A stretch of DNA of 40,099 nucleotides from contig CAVDRM010000021.1 in NCBI GenBank assembly GCA_963611355.1, positions 1-40,099 of the forward strand, read 5' to 3'. The DNA is from CAVDRM01 sp963611355. GTDB taxonomy: Bacteria > Bacillota > Clostridia > Christensenellales > Aristaeellaceae. Numbering within the stretch: position 1 is the stretch's first letter; every line of letters begins with the position of its first letter. The notes beneath the pieces are model-generated. The model saw nothing but the letters and a program-made list of their open reading frames with translations, did not search any database and was not told where the DNA came from. This document shows, in pieces, positions 16,319-25,242 of this stretch. The translations under genes were made by a program, and so were the position numbers.

Positions 16319-17663
16319 TGATTCAGTCAATATTCAAAAAACGCTGATGGCCTGCCGCACGAAGGATGCCTGCAATGCCGTCATGCACACCTTTGACGAG
16401 CTTTCCCTGTCCTTGGCGCAAAGTAAAACGGTCAAAGATTCACCGTTTGGCGGTATGCCGTTTGCCATTAAAGACAATCTGTGTATGGAAGGACAGCGCA
16501 TGACCTGCGGCTCAAAGGCGCTTGAGAACTATGTTTCTCCTTATACCGCCACCTGCATTCAGCGCCTTTTGCATGCGGGCGCTATACCGGTGTGCAGCAC
16601 CAAAATGGATGAATTCGGTATGGGCTCTACGGGCGAGCATTGTGCCTACGGCGCTGTATTGCATCCGCTTGATTCAAGACGGGTCACGGGCGGCTCCTCC
16701 TCCGGTGCGGCGGCGCTGGTGGCGCAGGGCATCGTTCCGTTTGCATTAGGAAGCGACACTGGCGGCTCTGTCCGTCTTCCCGCAGCATACTGCGGCTTGT
16801 TGGGCTTCAAGCCGACCTACGGAGCACTCAGCCGCTACGGGTTGACGGCCTATGCCTCCTCTTTTGACCAAATCGGTATTTTATCCGCGTCCGCAGAAAT
16901 GTTGGAGGCCGTTTTTACGGCTATGACAGCGGGCGGGCCGGATATATACGACAGTACGAATACAGTGTCTGTCATGGAAAATGATAGGCCCAAGGAGGCA
17001 CTGCGCATCGGCGTTTTGGATGTATTTTTCGACAGCGCAGAAGCTTCTGCGTCTGAAATTTTGAGCCGCGCTATCAGAAAAATCGAAAAGCGCGTAAACA
17101 GTCTTTCGCATATCTCTTCCATGCCCTATGCGCAGTGGATTGCTCCGGCCTACTACATCATCGCCTGTGCGGAGGCCGGTGCCAATTTGGGGCGTTATGA
17201 TGGCATCCGCTACGGAAGCCGTGTCGGTTCTCCGTCAACGGTTCAGGATATGTACACGAAAAATCGTTCTTTGCTGGGCGCGGAGGTGAAAAAACGCATA
17301 CGGATGGGGGCTTATGTACTCAGTCAGGAACATTATGAGGATTATTATATGCGGGCGCAGCGATTCAGAAAAAGGCTGAACGAATGGTTTTTGTCATGCT
17401 TTCGGCAAATTGACATACTGCTTATGCCCGTGGCCAAGGGCGAAGCGCCGTTCTTGGGCGAAAGCAGAAAACGGGGAAATTATGAAGCTGATGCGCTGAC
17501 GGCAGCGGCAAATGTGGCCGGTCTGCCCGCCATTTCCATTCCTGTCGGGAGCGGAAAAAGCGGGCTGCCCATCGGTATTCAGGCAATGGCCGCGCCGAGA
17601 AACGATAAGCTGCTGCTGTCCTTTGCAAAGTCACTTGAAAAGGAAGATGATTTTCATGCTTGA
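16311..17663 (+). CDS. gatA: Asp/Glu-tRNA amidotransferase subunit A
   Basis: The 450-residue amidase has the catalytic triad Lys54 (FAIKDNL), cis-Ser129 (TGGSSSGAAA) and nucleophile Ser153 (GSDTGGSVRLPA). All three sit exactly 25 positions earlier than in the well-studied S. aureus GatA (Lys79, Ser154, Ser178). The family's usual N-terminal helix that opens the protein is therefore missing. It releases ammonia from glutamine for transamidation of mischarged tRNA. AGAGGA lies upstream of the ATG at 16311. It overlaps gatC and gatB by 8 bp each. Confidence 0.95.
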   Translation: MNDDSVNIQKTLMACRTKDACNAVMHTFDELSLSLAQSKTVKDSPFGGMPFAIKDNLCMEGQRMTCGSKALENYVSPYTATCIQRLLHAGAIPVCSTKMDEFGMGSTGEHCAYGAVLHPLDSRRVTGGSSSGAAALVAQGIVPFALGSDTGGSVRLPAAYCGLLGFKPTYGALSRYGLTAYASSFDQIGILSASAEMLEAVFTAMTAGGPDIYDSTNTVSVMENDRPKEALRIGVLDVFFDSAEASASEILSRAIRKIEKRVNSLSHISSMPYAQWIAPAYYIIACAEAGANLGRYDGIRYGSRVGSPSTVQDMYTKNRSLLGAEVKKRIRMGAYVLSQEHYEDYYMRAQRFRKRLNEWFLSCFRQIDILLMPVAKGEAPFLGESRKRGNYEADALTAAANVAGLPAISIPVGSGKSGLPIGIQAMAAPRNDKLLLSFAKSLEKEDDFHA

Positions 17664-19098
17664 GGCACGCATAGGACTTGAAATCCATGTGGAATTGAAA
17701 ACAAACACAAAGATGTTCTGCAGCTGCGAAAATGCATTCGGCGGCACGCCGAACAGCCGGTGCTGTCCCGTATGCCTTGCGCTGCCGGGTGCACTGCCCC
17801 GTGCAAATAAGCATGCTGTAAAGCTGGCCGTGGCCGCGGGCTTGAGTCTCGGCTGCGAAATTCAGCGCGTATCCTCGTTTGACAGAAAGCAGTATTTTTA
17901 TCCCGATTTACCCAAGGCTTATCAGATTACGCAGTTCTATCATCCGATATGCTTAGGTGGAAAAATCGAGTTGGAGAATGGGCGGGTTGTCAGAATCCGT
18001 GAAATTCATCTGGAAGAAGATGCCGGAAAAATGATGCATGAGGGAGACAGTTCTCTTGTTGATTTGAATCGGTGCGGTGTCCCGCTGATTGAAATCGTGA
18101 CCGAGCCGGATCTCCATTCACCTGCCGAAGCGCGGGAATGTATGACCAAACTGCACGAGCTGCTGGTATCTATCCATGTGACGGAAGGTAAAATGCAGGA
18201 GGGAGCGATGCGCGCCGATGTCAACGTATCAATCTCAGATACAGACTCCGGTCTAATCGGTGAACGGGTGGAATTAAAAAATGTCAGCGGATTTCGATTG
18301 GTGGAGCATGGCGCGGCATATGAAATCAAACGCCAAAGCGCTATGATTGCAAACGGAGAAAAGGTCAGACGAGAAACGCGACGATGGAATGAATCACAAA
18401 AATGCTCGGAGTTGATGCGAAAAAAGGAAGAGCTGCCGGACTATCGCTATTTTCCGGAGCCTGATCTGCCGAATTTAGTTTTGGATGATGCGTTTATTAT
18501 GCAGATAATGGGAAATTTGCCGGCAAGAATAGACCAAGTTCAAAAAATGCTGATGGTAAAGTACCGTTGTTCATCTCAACAAGCAGCATATCTGTCCTTG
18601 CATCCGGCTTTTTTGAATTATTTTCAACCGGTATATGAACAAGCGCCTTATGCAAATATTATTTTCAACTGGATGACAGGTTTCTTGAGTGCGCAGGCAA
18701 GGGAAATATCCTCCGAAGCAAATAAAACGGAAGATGGTTTGATTGCATTATTCCCGTCCGTTCAGGATTTGGCGTATGTAATTTGTCTCGCTCATGAAGA
18801 AAAGATGACACAGGAAAACGTCAAAACGGTTCTGTCTGAAATCATGCATACAAAGCAAACGGCGGAAGACGTCATCCGACGCAGGAATTTTCAAAATAGT
18901 GCTTCTGCTTACACTAAAAAGGAATTGATTGATTTTACTTCGGTTTTTCTTGATGAGCATCCGAATGAAGTACGACAATATAAAAACGGAAAAACAAAGC
19001 TGTTTTCATTCTTTATGGCAGAGCTTGTGCGGAACTTCTCGGGTGTTTCCCCTAAACAATTAAAAGATATTCTCGAAACAGAACTGAGTATGAAATGA
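17656..19098 (+). CDS. gatB: Asp/Glu-tRNA amidotransferase subunit B
   Basis: The 480-residue product opens with RIGLEIHVELKTNTKMFCSC and contains the GatB signatures FDRKQYFYPDLPKAYQITQF, EDAGKMMHEG and DLNRCGVPLIEIVTEPD. A C-terminal YqeY-like tail domain follows. Cys residues of the zinc site are present (CSC and CCPVC). GatB phosphorylates the mischarged Glu or Asp on tRNA and performs the transamidation with GatA-derived ammonia. The ATG at 17656 overlaps the gatA stop by 8 bp; length is normal, unlike its two shortened partners. Confidence 0.97.
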   Translation: MLEARIGLEIHVELKTNTKMFCSCENAFGGTPNSRCCPVCLALPGALPRANKHAVKLAVAAGLSLGCEIQRVSSFDRKQYFYPDLPKAYQITQFYHPICLGGKIELENGRVVRIREIHLEEDAGKMMHEGDSSLVDLNRCGVPLIEIVTEPDLHSPAEARECMTKLHELLVSIHVTEGKMQEGAMRADVNVSISDTDSGLIGERVELKNVSGFRLVEHGAAYEIKRQSAMIANGEKVRRETRRWNESQKCSELMRKKEELPDYRYFPEPDLPNLVLDDAFIMQIMGNLPARIDQVQKMLMVKYRCSSQQAAYLSLHPAFLNYFQPVYEQAPYANIIFNWMTGFLSAQAREISSEANKTEDGLIALFPSVQDLAYVICLAHEEKMTQENVKTVLSEIMHTKQTAEDVIRRRNFQNSASAYTKKELIDFTSVFLDEHPNEVRQYKNGKTKLFSFFMAELVRNFSGVSPKQLKDILETELSMK

Positions 19099-19190
19099 TG
19101 CTGTAAAAAATAGAACATGCTGCGTTTTGAAATATTTTTAAAAAATCCCTGATTATTCTGTCTGACATTATTTCATTTTTCTATTGCATT

Positions 19191-19199
19191 TGGTATAAT
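19191..19199 (+). promoter_or_regulatory. Extended -10 promoter of the CmpB-type gene
   Basis: TGGTATAAT forms an extended -10 element in the 117-bp gap after gatB. No good -35 box is visible, as is usual for extended -10 promoters. Confidence 0.5.
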
Positions 19200-19239
19200 T
19201 AATTGAGATAAGATTTTGGCAAAGGACGGTGCGAACGGG

Positions 19240-20022
19240 ATGAAGTCGGTCATCGAAAATTATATGCTGCTATTTTTTATCGGTTCTGTTCTCGGATGGC
19301 TCATGGAGGTCATTTGCAAGCTGATTCAATACCATCGTTTTATTAACAGAGGTTTTCTGATCGGTCCGTATTGTCCCATTTACGGTTTTGGCTCGGTTCT
19401 GCTGACCATTCTTCTGACACCGTATGTCAATTCTCCGGTCATCGTATTCTTTATGGGCATGTTCATTTGCGGTACGCTGGAGTATTTAACTAGCTATTTT
19501 ATGGAAAAGCTGTTCCACGCAAGATGGTGGGATTACAGTCAAAAGCGATTTAATCTGCACGGCCGTGTATGTGCCGATACGCTGATTCCGTTCGGTATTT
19601 TAGGGCTTGGTATGGTTTATATCGTTAAGCCGTTTTTGTTCCGACAGTTTGAACAAATCCCTGAATTATTAAAATCTTGGCTTTGCGGCGGTCTGCTCTT
19701 CTTGCTTGTCTGCGACACATTGATTTCCACAACCGTTCTCAGTAAAATCCGCAGCACTGCAGACAAAACCGATGGCGACAGCACGGAGGAAATCACGCGC
19801 AAGATTCGCGCTGTTCTGCATCAAAAAAGTTTTCTCTTCCGCCGTGCGTTCCGTGCCTTTCCTGATGTTCACCTGTATAACAAGCGGCTGTTTGTACTGC
19901 TACGAGATAAGCGCAGGCAGCTTCAAAGCGAATTAAAAGCAAAAAAATCTGCCTTCATAAGCGAGGTGCAGAAGCAGGAGCAGGCGCTGAAGGACGAATT
20001 AAAATCCGGAAAAAGCAAATAA
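19240..20022 (+). CDS. CmpB-type membrane protein (putative ABC transporter permease family PF06541)
   Basis: The 260-residue protein has about five membrane segments in its first 165 residues. It has the family blocks NRGFLIGPYCPIYGFGSV and CGTLEYLTSYFMEKLFHARW followed by WDYS, and then a basic coiled-coil tail (about 215-260). The Pfam name says ABC permease, but no transport function is proven. I use the ATG at 19240, 11 bases after AAAGGACGG; a TTG at 19216 has no such site. It is followed 18 bp later by a gene of unknown function, probably in the same operon. Confidence 0.8.
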   Translation: MKSVIENYMLLFFIGSVLGWLMEVICKLIQYHRFINRGFLIGPYCPIYGFGSVLLTILLTPYVNSPVIVFFMGMFICGTLEYLTSYFMEKLFHARWWDYSQKRFNLHGRVCADTLIPFGILGLGMVYIVKPFLFRQFEQIPELLKSWLCGGLLFLLVCDTLISTTVLSKIRSTADKTDGDSTEEITRKIRAVLHQKSFLFRRAFRAFPDVHLYNKRLFVLLRDKRRQLQSELKAKKSAFISEVQKQEQALKDELKSGKSK

Positions 20023-20040
20023 TATTTGGAGGGTCTGCGT

Positions 20041-21036
20041 ATGCTATGGCGAGTATTTACCTTTCGTTTTCATGGCACAGCGCAGGATTTTTCTCAATTT
20101 CTGAAGGATGAATGCTATCAGAAGATGGGGCGTTTTTACCAATTTAAAAGATATTGTGTTAAGGCAATCAGTGACACGGAATATCAGTTTTGCGTCAGGC
20201 GCGTCGGTCTTACCTGCGGATACTGGTATCTGCCGAAGGCAGAGGAAAAGGACGGATGGCTGCTGTTCAGAGGAAGAATCCGCTTTATCAATCCGACGAC
20301 CGATGACCGCCGCAAGCGCATGCTTTTACACGCCGAGCAAATCCTTTGGTCTGTCATTTTTCTTCCGCTGACGCTTGTCGCCAATATCACCCAAGAGATT
20401 CTTGCGCTCCTTCATAAGCTGCCGTTTATTAAATGGAGGAAAACGGAGACAGAACTGCTGTCGGACTTTATGGTCAGCTTTTTGCAATGTCAGGAACTGC
20501 GCGGCGGACGGGTCATCCGCAAGCCGACAAAACATGTCGTGTTGAATCAAAATGCTGTACGGGATGCTATCCTCGACATTTTCTCCTATGTGGATTGGAC
20601 GGAACAAACAGTATATTGGGGAGATAAAAAATGTCTGTGTCTCAGCGCTGTCTATGATTATAATCCGCGTTTTCCGCTCCATGTGACCATCACACCGTCT
20701 GACGGAATTCAGCTTGCCCTGTCCGAAAACGCAGTCATTTTTTCCGGGGAGTGTGTGGATGCCAATTTGCGAAAGCATATTGAAAATGCATTGGATGATC
20801 GCATTTTCGTTTCTGTGTGCTATGAAAATAATTTAGACTTTGGTATGCAATACAGCTTTAAATATTGGGTCTGGTCGCTTGATGATGCACAGGGGATGCG
20901 AAAATATGAGCAGTTCAAGCGGCAGATGGCGAAAAACAGACCTTTTTTTCTGCGCCTCTGCCCTTGGCTTCCGCACGGCATCATTGAAACCTCCGATTGG
21001 ACTGGGCAAGGTTATTCCAAAGTATATCGAAAATAA
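20041..21036 (+). CDS. Hypothetical protein with one hydrophobic segment
   Basis: I do not recognise this 331-residue protein. It starts at an ATG with GGAGGG seven bases upstream, 18 bp after the CmpB-type gene. Residues about 101-117 (ILWSVIFLPLTLVANIT) could form one membrane segment. The rest is rich in aromatic, Arg and Cys residues and looks globular (YCVKAISDTEYQFCVRR, WLLFRGRIRF). Codon use resembles its neighbours. A strong terminator follows, so it is the last gene of a two-gene unit with the CmpB-type gene. Confidence 0.75.
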   Translation: MLWRVFTFRFHGTAQDFSQFLKDECYQKMGRFYQFKRYCVKAISDTEYQFCVRRVGLTCGYWYLPKAEEKDGWLLFRGRIRFINPTTDDRRKRMLLHAEQILWSVIFLPLTLVANITQEILALLHKLPFIKWRKTETELLSDFMVSFLQCQELRGGRVIRKPTKHVVLNQNAVRDAILDIFSYVDWTEQTVYWGDKKCLCLSAVYDYNPRFPLHVTITPSDGIQLALSENAVIFSGECVDANLRKHIENALDDRIFVSVCYENNLDFGMQYSFKYWVWSLDDAQGMRKYEQFKRQMAKNRPFFLRLCPWLPHGIIETSDWTGQGYSKVYRK

Positions 21037-21177
21037 AACAGCATTTTACCCAAAACACTACGCTTTTTTTGATATTGTTGCTGCTGAGCCCGTTTCGTCT
21101 TATCAGTTTTAAATATATAGATACTTGCCCATATTTTTGCATTCCCATAATGTTCAAGCCTGATTGTTATTATACAT

Positions 21178-21221
21178 TTTCCGAACCTAACAAACATTAC
21201 TTGTTATGTTCGGAAATTTTT
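21178..21221 (+). terminator. Terminator of the CmpB/hypothetical gene pair
   Basis: Arms TTTCCGAAC and GTTCGGAAA pair perfectly. An inner AACAA/TTGTT pair sits after a 2-base internal loop, and TTTTT follows. It lies 140 bp after the stop codon of the hypothetical gene. Confidence 0.8.
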
Positions 21222-21322
21222 AGAATGAATCCTTCTCCATCTCAGCGAATCACTTGGATAGAGGCATATCTGCCATACTACCGCACGCTAAACAAACGCG
21301 CATCCATCATTTTATGAAACAC

Positions 21323-21351
21323 TTGTTTTATCTCATCCTGTGGGCTATAAT
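21323..21351 (+). promoter_or_regulatory. Promoter of surE
   Basis: TTGTTT (21323-21328), a 17-bp spacer and TATAAT (21346-21351) lie 38 bp before the surE start. Confidence 0.65.
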
Positions 21352-21389
21352 CATAAACGGACACGATATTTATGCAGAAGGAGACGGGT

Positions 21390-22151
21390 ATGCGGATTCT
21401 GATTACAAACGATGACGGCATTCAGTCGAGCGGCATTGATGCGCTGGTTCGCGTTGCGGTGGCTCACGGGCATGAGGTAGTGGTCAGCGCACCCCATGTG
21501 GAGCAGAGCGCGGTCAGTATGCATTTGACGCTGGCGACCCCGCTGGTGATTCATGCCTCCTCTCGCTGGAAGGGCGTGACGGCATTCGCCGTCAAGGGGA
21601 CGCCAACGGATTGTGTACGTCTGGCTAAGCAGCTGACAGATAACGAACATTTTGACTTCTGTCTTTCCGGCATCAATGATGGCGAAAACGCCGGCTCTGC
21701 CGTCTATTACAGCGGGACTGTTTCAGCCGCCCGTGAAGCGGCGATGCACTATATTCCGGCGATGGCGGTTTCTATTTGCAAGGGTGCCAATCAAGAAATG
21801 CTGGATGCACTGGCGGATCGGGCAATCAATTTAATGGAGCATTGCCCCGTGCGGAAATGGCCGAGGATGGGCGTTTTGAGCTTGAACGCGCCCGCCGTCA
21901 AACCGTCCGAGCTGAAAGAAACTGTGGTCTGTCCGCTTTCATCTGCCTACTATACGGATACCTATGAGCGCCGCCGGAATCCGCACGGTACGACTTATTT
22001 CTGGATGAATGACGGCCTGCCGATGGAAGTACCGGAGGAAAAATCCGACTATGCGTATCTTTTTAAGGGACACCCTACGCTGACGCTGCTTTCGGTTTAT
22101 TCGGATTGTAATGAGGCAATAGCCGGCATCCTCGGGCGTGAATTTGATTAA
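21390..22151 (+). CDS. surE: 5'/3'-nucleotidase SurE
   Basis: The 253-residue protein opens with MRILITNDDGIQSSGIDAL, the SurE metal site (Asp8, Asp9), and has APHVEQSAVS and the SGINDGENAGSAVYYSGTV block (usual SGINxGxN). It hydrolyses nucleoside monophosphates, probably in nucleotide salvage or housecleaning. The ATG at 21390 follows AAGGAGA by five bases. It stands alone between its own promoter and the AbrB-like gene. Confidence 0.95.
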   Translation: MRILITNDDGIQSSGIDALVRVAVAHGHEVVVSAPHVEQSAVSMHLTLATPLVIHASSRWKGVTAFAVKGTPTDCVRLAKQLTDNEHFDFCLSGINDGENAGSAVYYSGTVSAAREAAMHYIPAMAVSICKGANQEMLDALADRAINLMEHCPVRKWPRMGVLSLNAPAVKPSELKETVVCPLSSAYYTDTYERRRNPHGTTYFWMNDGLPMEVPEEKSDYAYLFKGHPTLTLLSVYSDCNEAIAGILGREFD

Positions 22152-22161
22152 AGTGTACTGC

Positions 22162-22190
22162 TTGACAATTTCTCCTTCATCTTCTAAAAT
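22162..22190 (+). promoter_or_regulatory. Promoter of the AbrB-like gene
   Basis: TTGACA (22162-22167), a 17-bp spacer and TAAAAT (22185-22190) lie 60 bp before the start codon. Confidence 0.65.
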
Positions 22191-22250
22191 AAGTTATAGC
22201 TTTGAAAATGTTCTGTTCCGTTTTTCACATGGAAGATTGGAGGCAGCAAG

Positions 22251-22496
22251 ATGAAGTCAACCGGAATGATTCGGAAGTTAGATAACCTTGGCCGTATTGT
22301 ATTGCCTGTTGAACTGCGCCGGACGCTGGGTCTCGACATCCACGACACGCTGGAAATTCTTGTGGATGACGATAAAATCATCCTCAAAAAGTATCATCCC
22401 GCCTGCATTTTTTGCGGCGATGCCCGTGATGTTGTTTCTTTTGACGGAAAGCTGGTTTGTCGGCATTGCCTTGAAAGATTGAAGGCGCTGTACTAA
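22251..22496 (+). CDS. AbrB/SpoVT-type transition regulator with zinc ribbon
   Basis: The 81-residue protein has an N-terminal swapped-hairpin DNA-binding domain (MIRKLDNLGRIVLPVELRRT, then LGLDIHDTLEILVDDDKIIL). A C-terminal treble-clef-like cysteine set (Cys52, Cys55, Cys70, Cys73) would bind zinc. Such dimers control transition-state and sporulation-linked genes in Clostridia. TTGGAGG lies six bases before the ATG. Its own promoter is strong. Its targets are not visible here. Confidence 0.9.
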   Translation: MKSTGMIRKLDNLGRIVLPVELRRTLGLDIHDTLEILVDDDKIILKKYHPACIFCGDARDVVSFDGKLVCRHCLERLKALY

Positions 22497-22563
22497 CTAT
22501 AAGTAATAAGAGTTTGGTCAATCGGAATTTGTTGAGGTGCTAAGCACTTTGGAGGATACTGAA

Positions 22564-23699
22564 ATGAAGATATCAAGGAATGCAAACTGCGGAAATTGGG
22601 TATCGACAGCTATGAAAAGATTGTTGATTGCTTCTTTAGCCCTGATTATATCATGGGTGGGATTTTCCAGTACTATTGCCTCTGCAGAATCTGTTAAAAC
22701 CGTGCCTTGTGTGAATGATCCTGTTTATCATAGCAATCTGATATCATTCATCGGAGAAGATATTCCTTATTCTAAAGCTATAGATGCACTTATTATTCAG
22801 CCGCACGCAGTATACGCAGAAGGAAATTATTCTATAACGATTGAAGAGTATATTTATGATGGATGCAATGTATTTGTTCTGTACTCCATAGAAGCACAAT
22901 CAAATGAGAATGTCTTGTTTTCATCCGATTATCTGCATTTTTCAGGTATATAAACGAATGGATAGACGGCGAATACAGCAGTTCGGCTGGTGATGGAAAA
23001 CTTTGTGTATTAAACGATCAGTATGGATACAAAAGAACCTTCTTTGCCCGTATGCAGCTTTCACCTGATCTGTACGGCCATGATGACTTGACATTGAGCT
23101 TTACTGGATGTTTTTTCCACCAGAATGAAGAAATTGAGCTGACAGAGGGCGGCTTTAGCACGCAGGCTTATAAAGAGGATTCTCCTGTCACATTGCCAGC
23201 CATTATCGAAAGCGTTGGCATTGGAAAGCAAGTGGCGCAGGTGGAAATTGAACTGCCCATCGAGGCCCAGAATCAGGAAATTGTGTATCTGCCAAGTGTA
23301 ATCAATGCATCGTTTAGTGCGTATGCCTTATCTATCGATTGTTTTACGATAACACCTTTATCGGTTCATATCGAAGTGTCTTTGTACGCAGATGAACTAA
23401 GCAATGCAACGCGTCATCGCAGTTATAGATTCTTTAACGCCGAAAAGAATATGGTGCTGGAAAACATTTCATGGGACAGCATGGAAATGGAAGACGAATT
23501 TGGTGTATCCTTTATCAGGTATATGGGAGATTGCTTTGGTGAGAATGACAACTTGCCAGCAACCATATACTTTGTGCCATATAATACCAAAGAAGCCGAT
23601 TCACACGTTGACAAAAATGAAGATATGAATTGGGTTGACGCAATCGTACAAGTTTCCAAATGGGACGAAGCTGTGGAGGTAAATCTCTCAAAAAAGTAA
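22564..23699 (+). pseudogene. Secreted or membrane-anchored protein gene with a frameshift
   Basis: The first part (22564-22953) encodes a Sec-type signal (MKRLLIASLALIISWVGFSSTIASA) preceded by a 17-residue extension. A beta-rich segment (YSITIEEYIYDGCNVFVLYS) resembling DUF4179-type domains follows. The second part continues one frame earlier from about 22943 (RYINEWIDGEYSSSAGDGK) and runs without a stop to 23699. The break lies at the T5 run 22938-22942; one extra T would give an unbroken protein of about 378 residues. It is therefore a recent pseudogene or a sequencing indel. Start: TTTGGAGGA seven bases before the ATG. Function is unknown. Confidence 0.65.
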
Positions 23700-24140
23700 A
23701 AAAAGCCAATGTACCAATTACTTTGGACCAAAAGAATACGCTGACTCTGCTTCGAAGGTAATTGATGAATTCAGGTTACTATTGAGGAATTACGTTCGGC
23801 CTAACTTCCAGTTTATCTTTTGAGCGTCCGCCGACTGGTTGGGCGCTTTCTTTATGCCCTGAAGGAGGTGATTTTTCCTGATCTGTGTATATCCCGCCGA
23901 CTGTACTGACTTTTCCAATAACGGCCTCGGTGCGGCCGATCCAATAGGCTGGACCTTGATCAATAAGAAAAATCATCGTCTCCGGATCAAAATGCCATTA
24001 GCTGGACGGACACCGTCAGCAAGCTCCGTCATTTGGCCAAATTGGATGGATCTCTGATCCTTCTGATTGCTGATTTAACTTTTGTATGCTATACTTTGCT
24101 CGATACATCGGAATTTGTGGAGGGCATTAAGATCAAAGGC
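23700..24140. other. Degenerate intergenic stretch with an unknown coding remnant
   Basis: No intact gene is supported in these 441 bp. On the - strand 23779-23976 gives a 65-residue protein-like frame (MIFLIDQGPAYWIGRTEAVI onward), also open upstream with WHFDPET, that has no ribosome binding site. It looks like a piece of a larger gene from a mobile element, but I cannot name the family. The + strand around 24000-24080 is also open without a recognisable product. Confidence 0.4.
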
Positions 24141-24773
24141 GAAAAGCATCCAAACCCAAATACAATACATCCGAGTGCAGGATATGATAAAGAAATCTAT
24201 ATGAAACCAACAATCACGAATCCCAACATCATCGTTGGAGATTGCGCCTATATTGCCGATTCAGATTTTGAAAGTCATGTTTCACATTTGTACAAGTGGA
24301 ATGATGACAACTCATCATCTAGAAGTTCTGTCAAATCGCCGCCTGTGTTGAGTTTGTGATGAACGGTGCAAACCACCAGATGAACGCTGTTTCAACATTC
24401 CCATTCTATACCTTGGAGTGATGGGAAATGTTACCGCCTGCAAAGACGGATTTGCCCTTAAAAGGAGATACCGTTATCGGCAACGATATATGGATTGGAC
24501 AGAATGCGGTTATTCTTCCTGGTGTTCATATCGGTGAGGGTGCTATCATCGGTGTCAACAGCCGTTGTAGGCAGTGATGTTGCGTCATCTATAAAGGTCG
24601 TTGGAAACCCTGCGCGAGCGATTCAAAAACACTTTGACGATGAAATGATTGAATTGCTGCTCGGATTCAAGTGGTGGGAAAGGAGCATTGACGAAATCAA
24701 TCAGCTAATTCCTATCTGGACTTGCAGTGATTTGGATAAAGTGAAAGCTAAAATCAAAAAGCAATTGGATTAA
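24141..24773 (+). pseudogene. Broken CatB/Vat-type xenobiotic acetyltransferase
   Basis: Conserved blocks of the hexapeptide-repeat O-acetyltransferase family (chloramphenicol CatB, streptogramin Vat) appear in order but in different frames. They are HPNPNTIHPSAGYDKEIYMK and TNPNIIVGDCAYI (frame 1), FCQIAACVEFVMNGANHQMN (after a shift near 24326), an in-frame TGA at 24419, LPLKGDTVIGNDIWIGQNAV, and after another shift near 24560 VVGNPARAIQKHFDDEMIEL and GFKWWERSIDEI. The catalytic His lies in NGANHQM. At least two frameshifts and one stop make it nonfunctional. No start codon or ribosome site remains. Confidence 0.8.
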
Positions 24774-24816
24774 TAAATTTCAGTATATCGTGCCGCCTCA
24801 TTTACGCAGTATAGTC

Positions 24817-25242
24817 TCAATTATTTTTAAGCCACGCAAGACCCTCATGATAACCTTCAAAGCCGTGACCTGCAATAGTTTTTTGCGCATAGAGGGAAAT
24901 ATAAGAGAAATTTCTGAAGGCCTCTCTTGTTCGGATGTCGCTTAAATGCACTTCGACCGTCGGCAAGGCAACGGCCTTCAGTGCGTCTAAAATGGCCACA
25001 GAGGTATGCGTATAGGCAGCAGGGTTGATTAAAATACCGTCTGCCGTATGAAGAGCTTCTTGAATTTTATCTACGATTATGCCCTCGTGATTAGACTGAA
25101 ACAGTTCTACGGTCAGCCCTAATTCGTCTGCCCAGCGGCGAATGTTGCTTTCAAGCTCCGCAAATGTCCCTTTTCCATAAATATCCGGCTCACGAACGCC
25201 AAGAAGGTTGAGATTTGGACCATTAATTACCAAAATGCGCAT
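24817..25242 (-). CDS. aroQ: 3-dehydroquinate dehydratase, type II
   Basis: The 141-residue protein has the type II signatures ILVINGPNLNLLGVREPDIY (Tyr near residue 22), QSNHEGIIVDKIQ, INPAAYTHTSVAI and VEVHLSDIRTREAFR with the catalytic His. It converts 3-dehydroquinate to 3-dehydroshikimate. The ATG at 25242 has GGAGG upstream and lies within the end of the fusion gene (20-bp overlap). It is the last gene of the shikimate operon. Confidence 0.97.
   Translation of the reverse strand: MRILVINGPNLNLLGVREPDIYGKGTFAELESNIRRWADELGLTVELFQSNHEGIIVDKIQEALHTADGILINPAAYTHTSVAILDALKAVALPTVEVHLSDIRTREAFRNFSYISLYAQKTIAGHGFEGYHEGLAWLKNN

Larger units (their letters stand above)
21037..21389 (+). other. 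Intergenic region before surE
   Basis: These 353 bp contain the terminator at 21178-21221 and the surE promoter at 21323-21351. I see no gene or known structured RNA in the rest. Confidence 0.6.

Noticed and set aside
22938..22950. Programmed -1 ribosomal frameshifting in the secreted protein gene.
   Set aside because: The T run is short, no good X-XXY-YYZ slippery heptamer in the reading frame and no clear downstream stimulatory stem were found; decay or a sequencing indel is simpler.
23052..23699. Treating the second half of the frameshifted gene as an independent gene.
   Set aside because: The frame is open and protein-like well upstream of its first ATG, back to the T run, and that ATG has no ribosome binding site.
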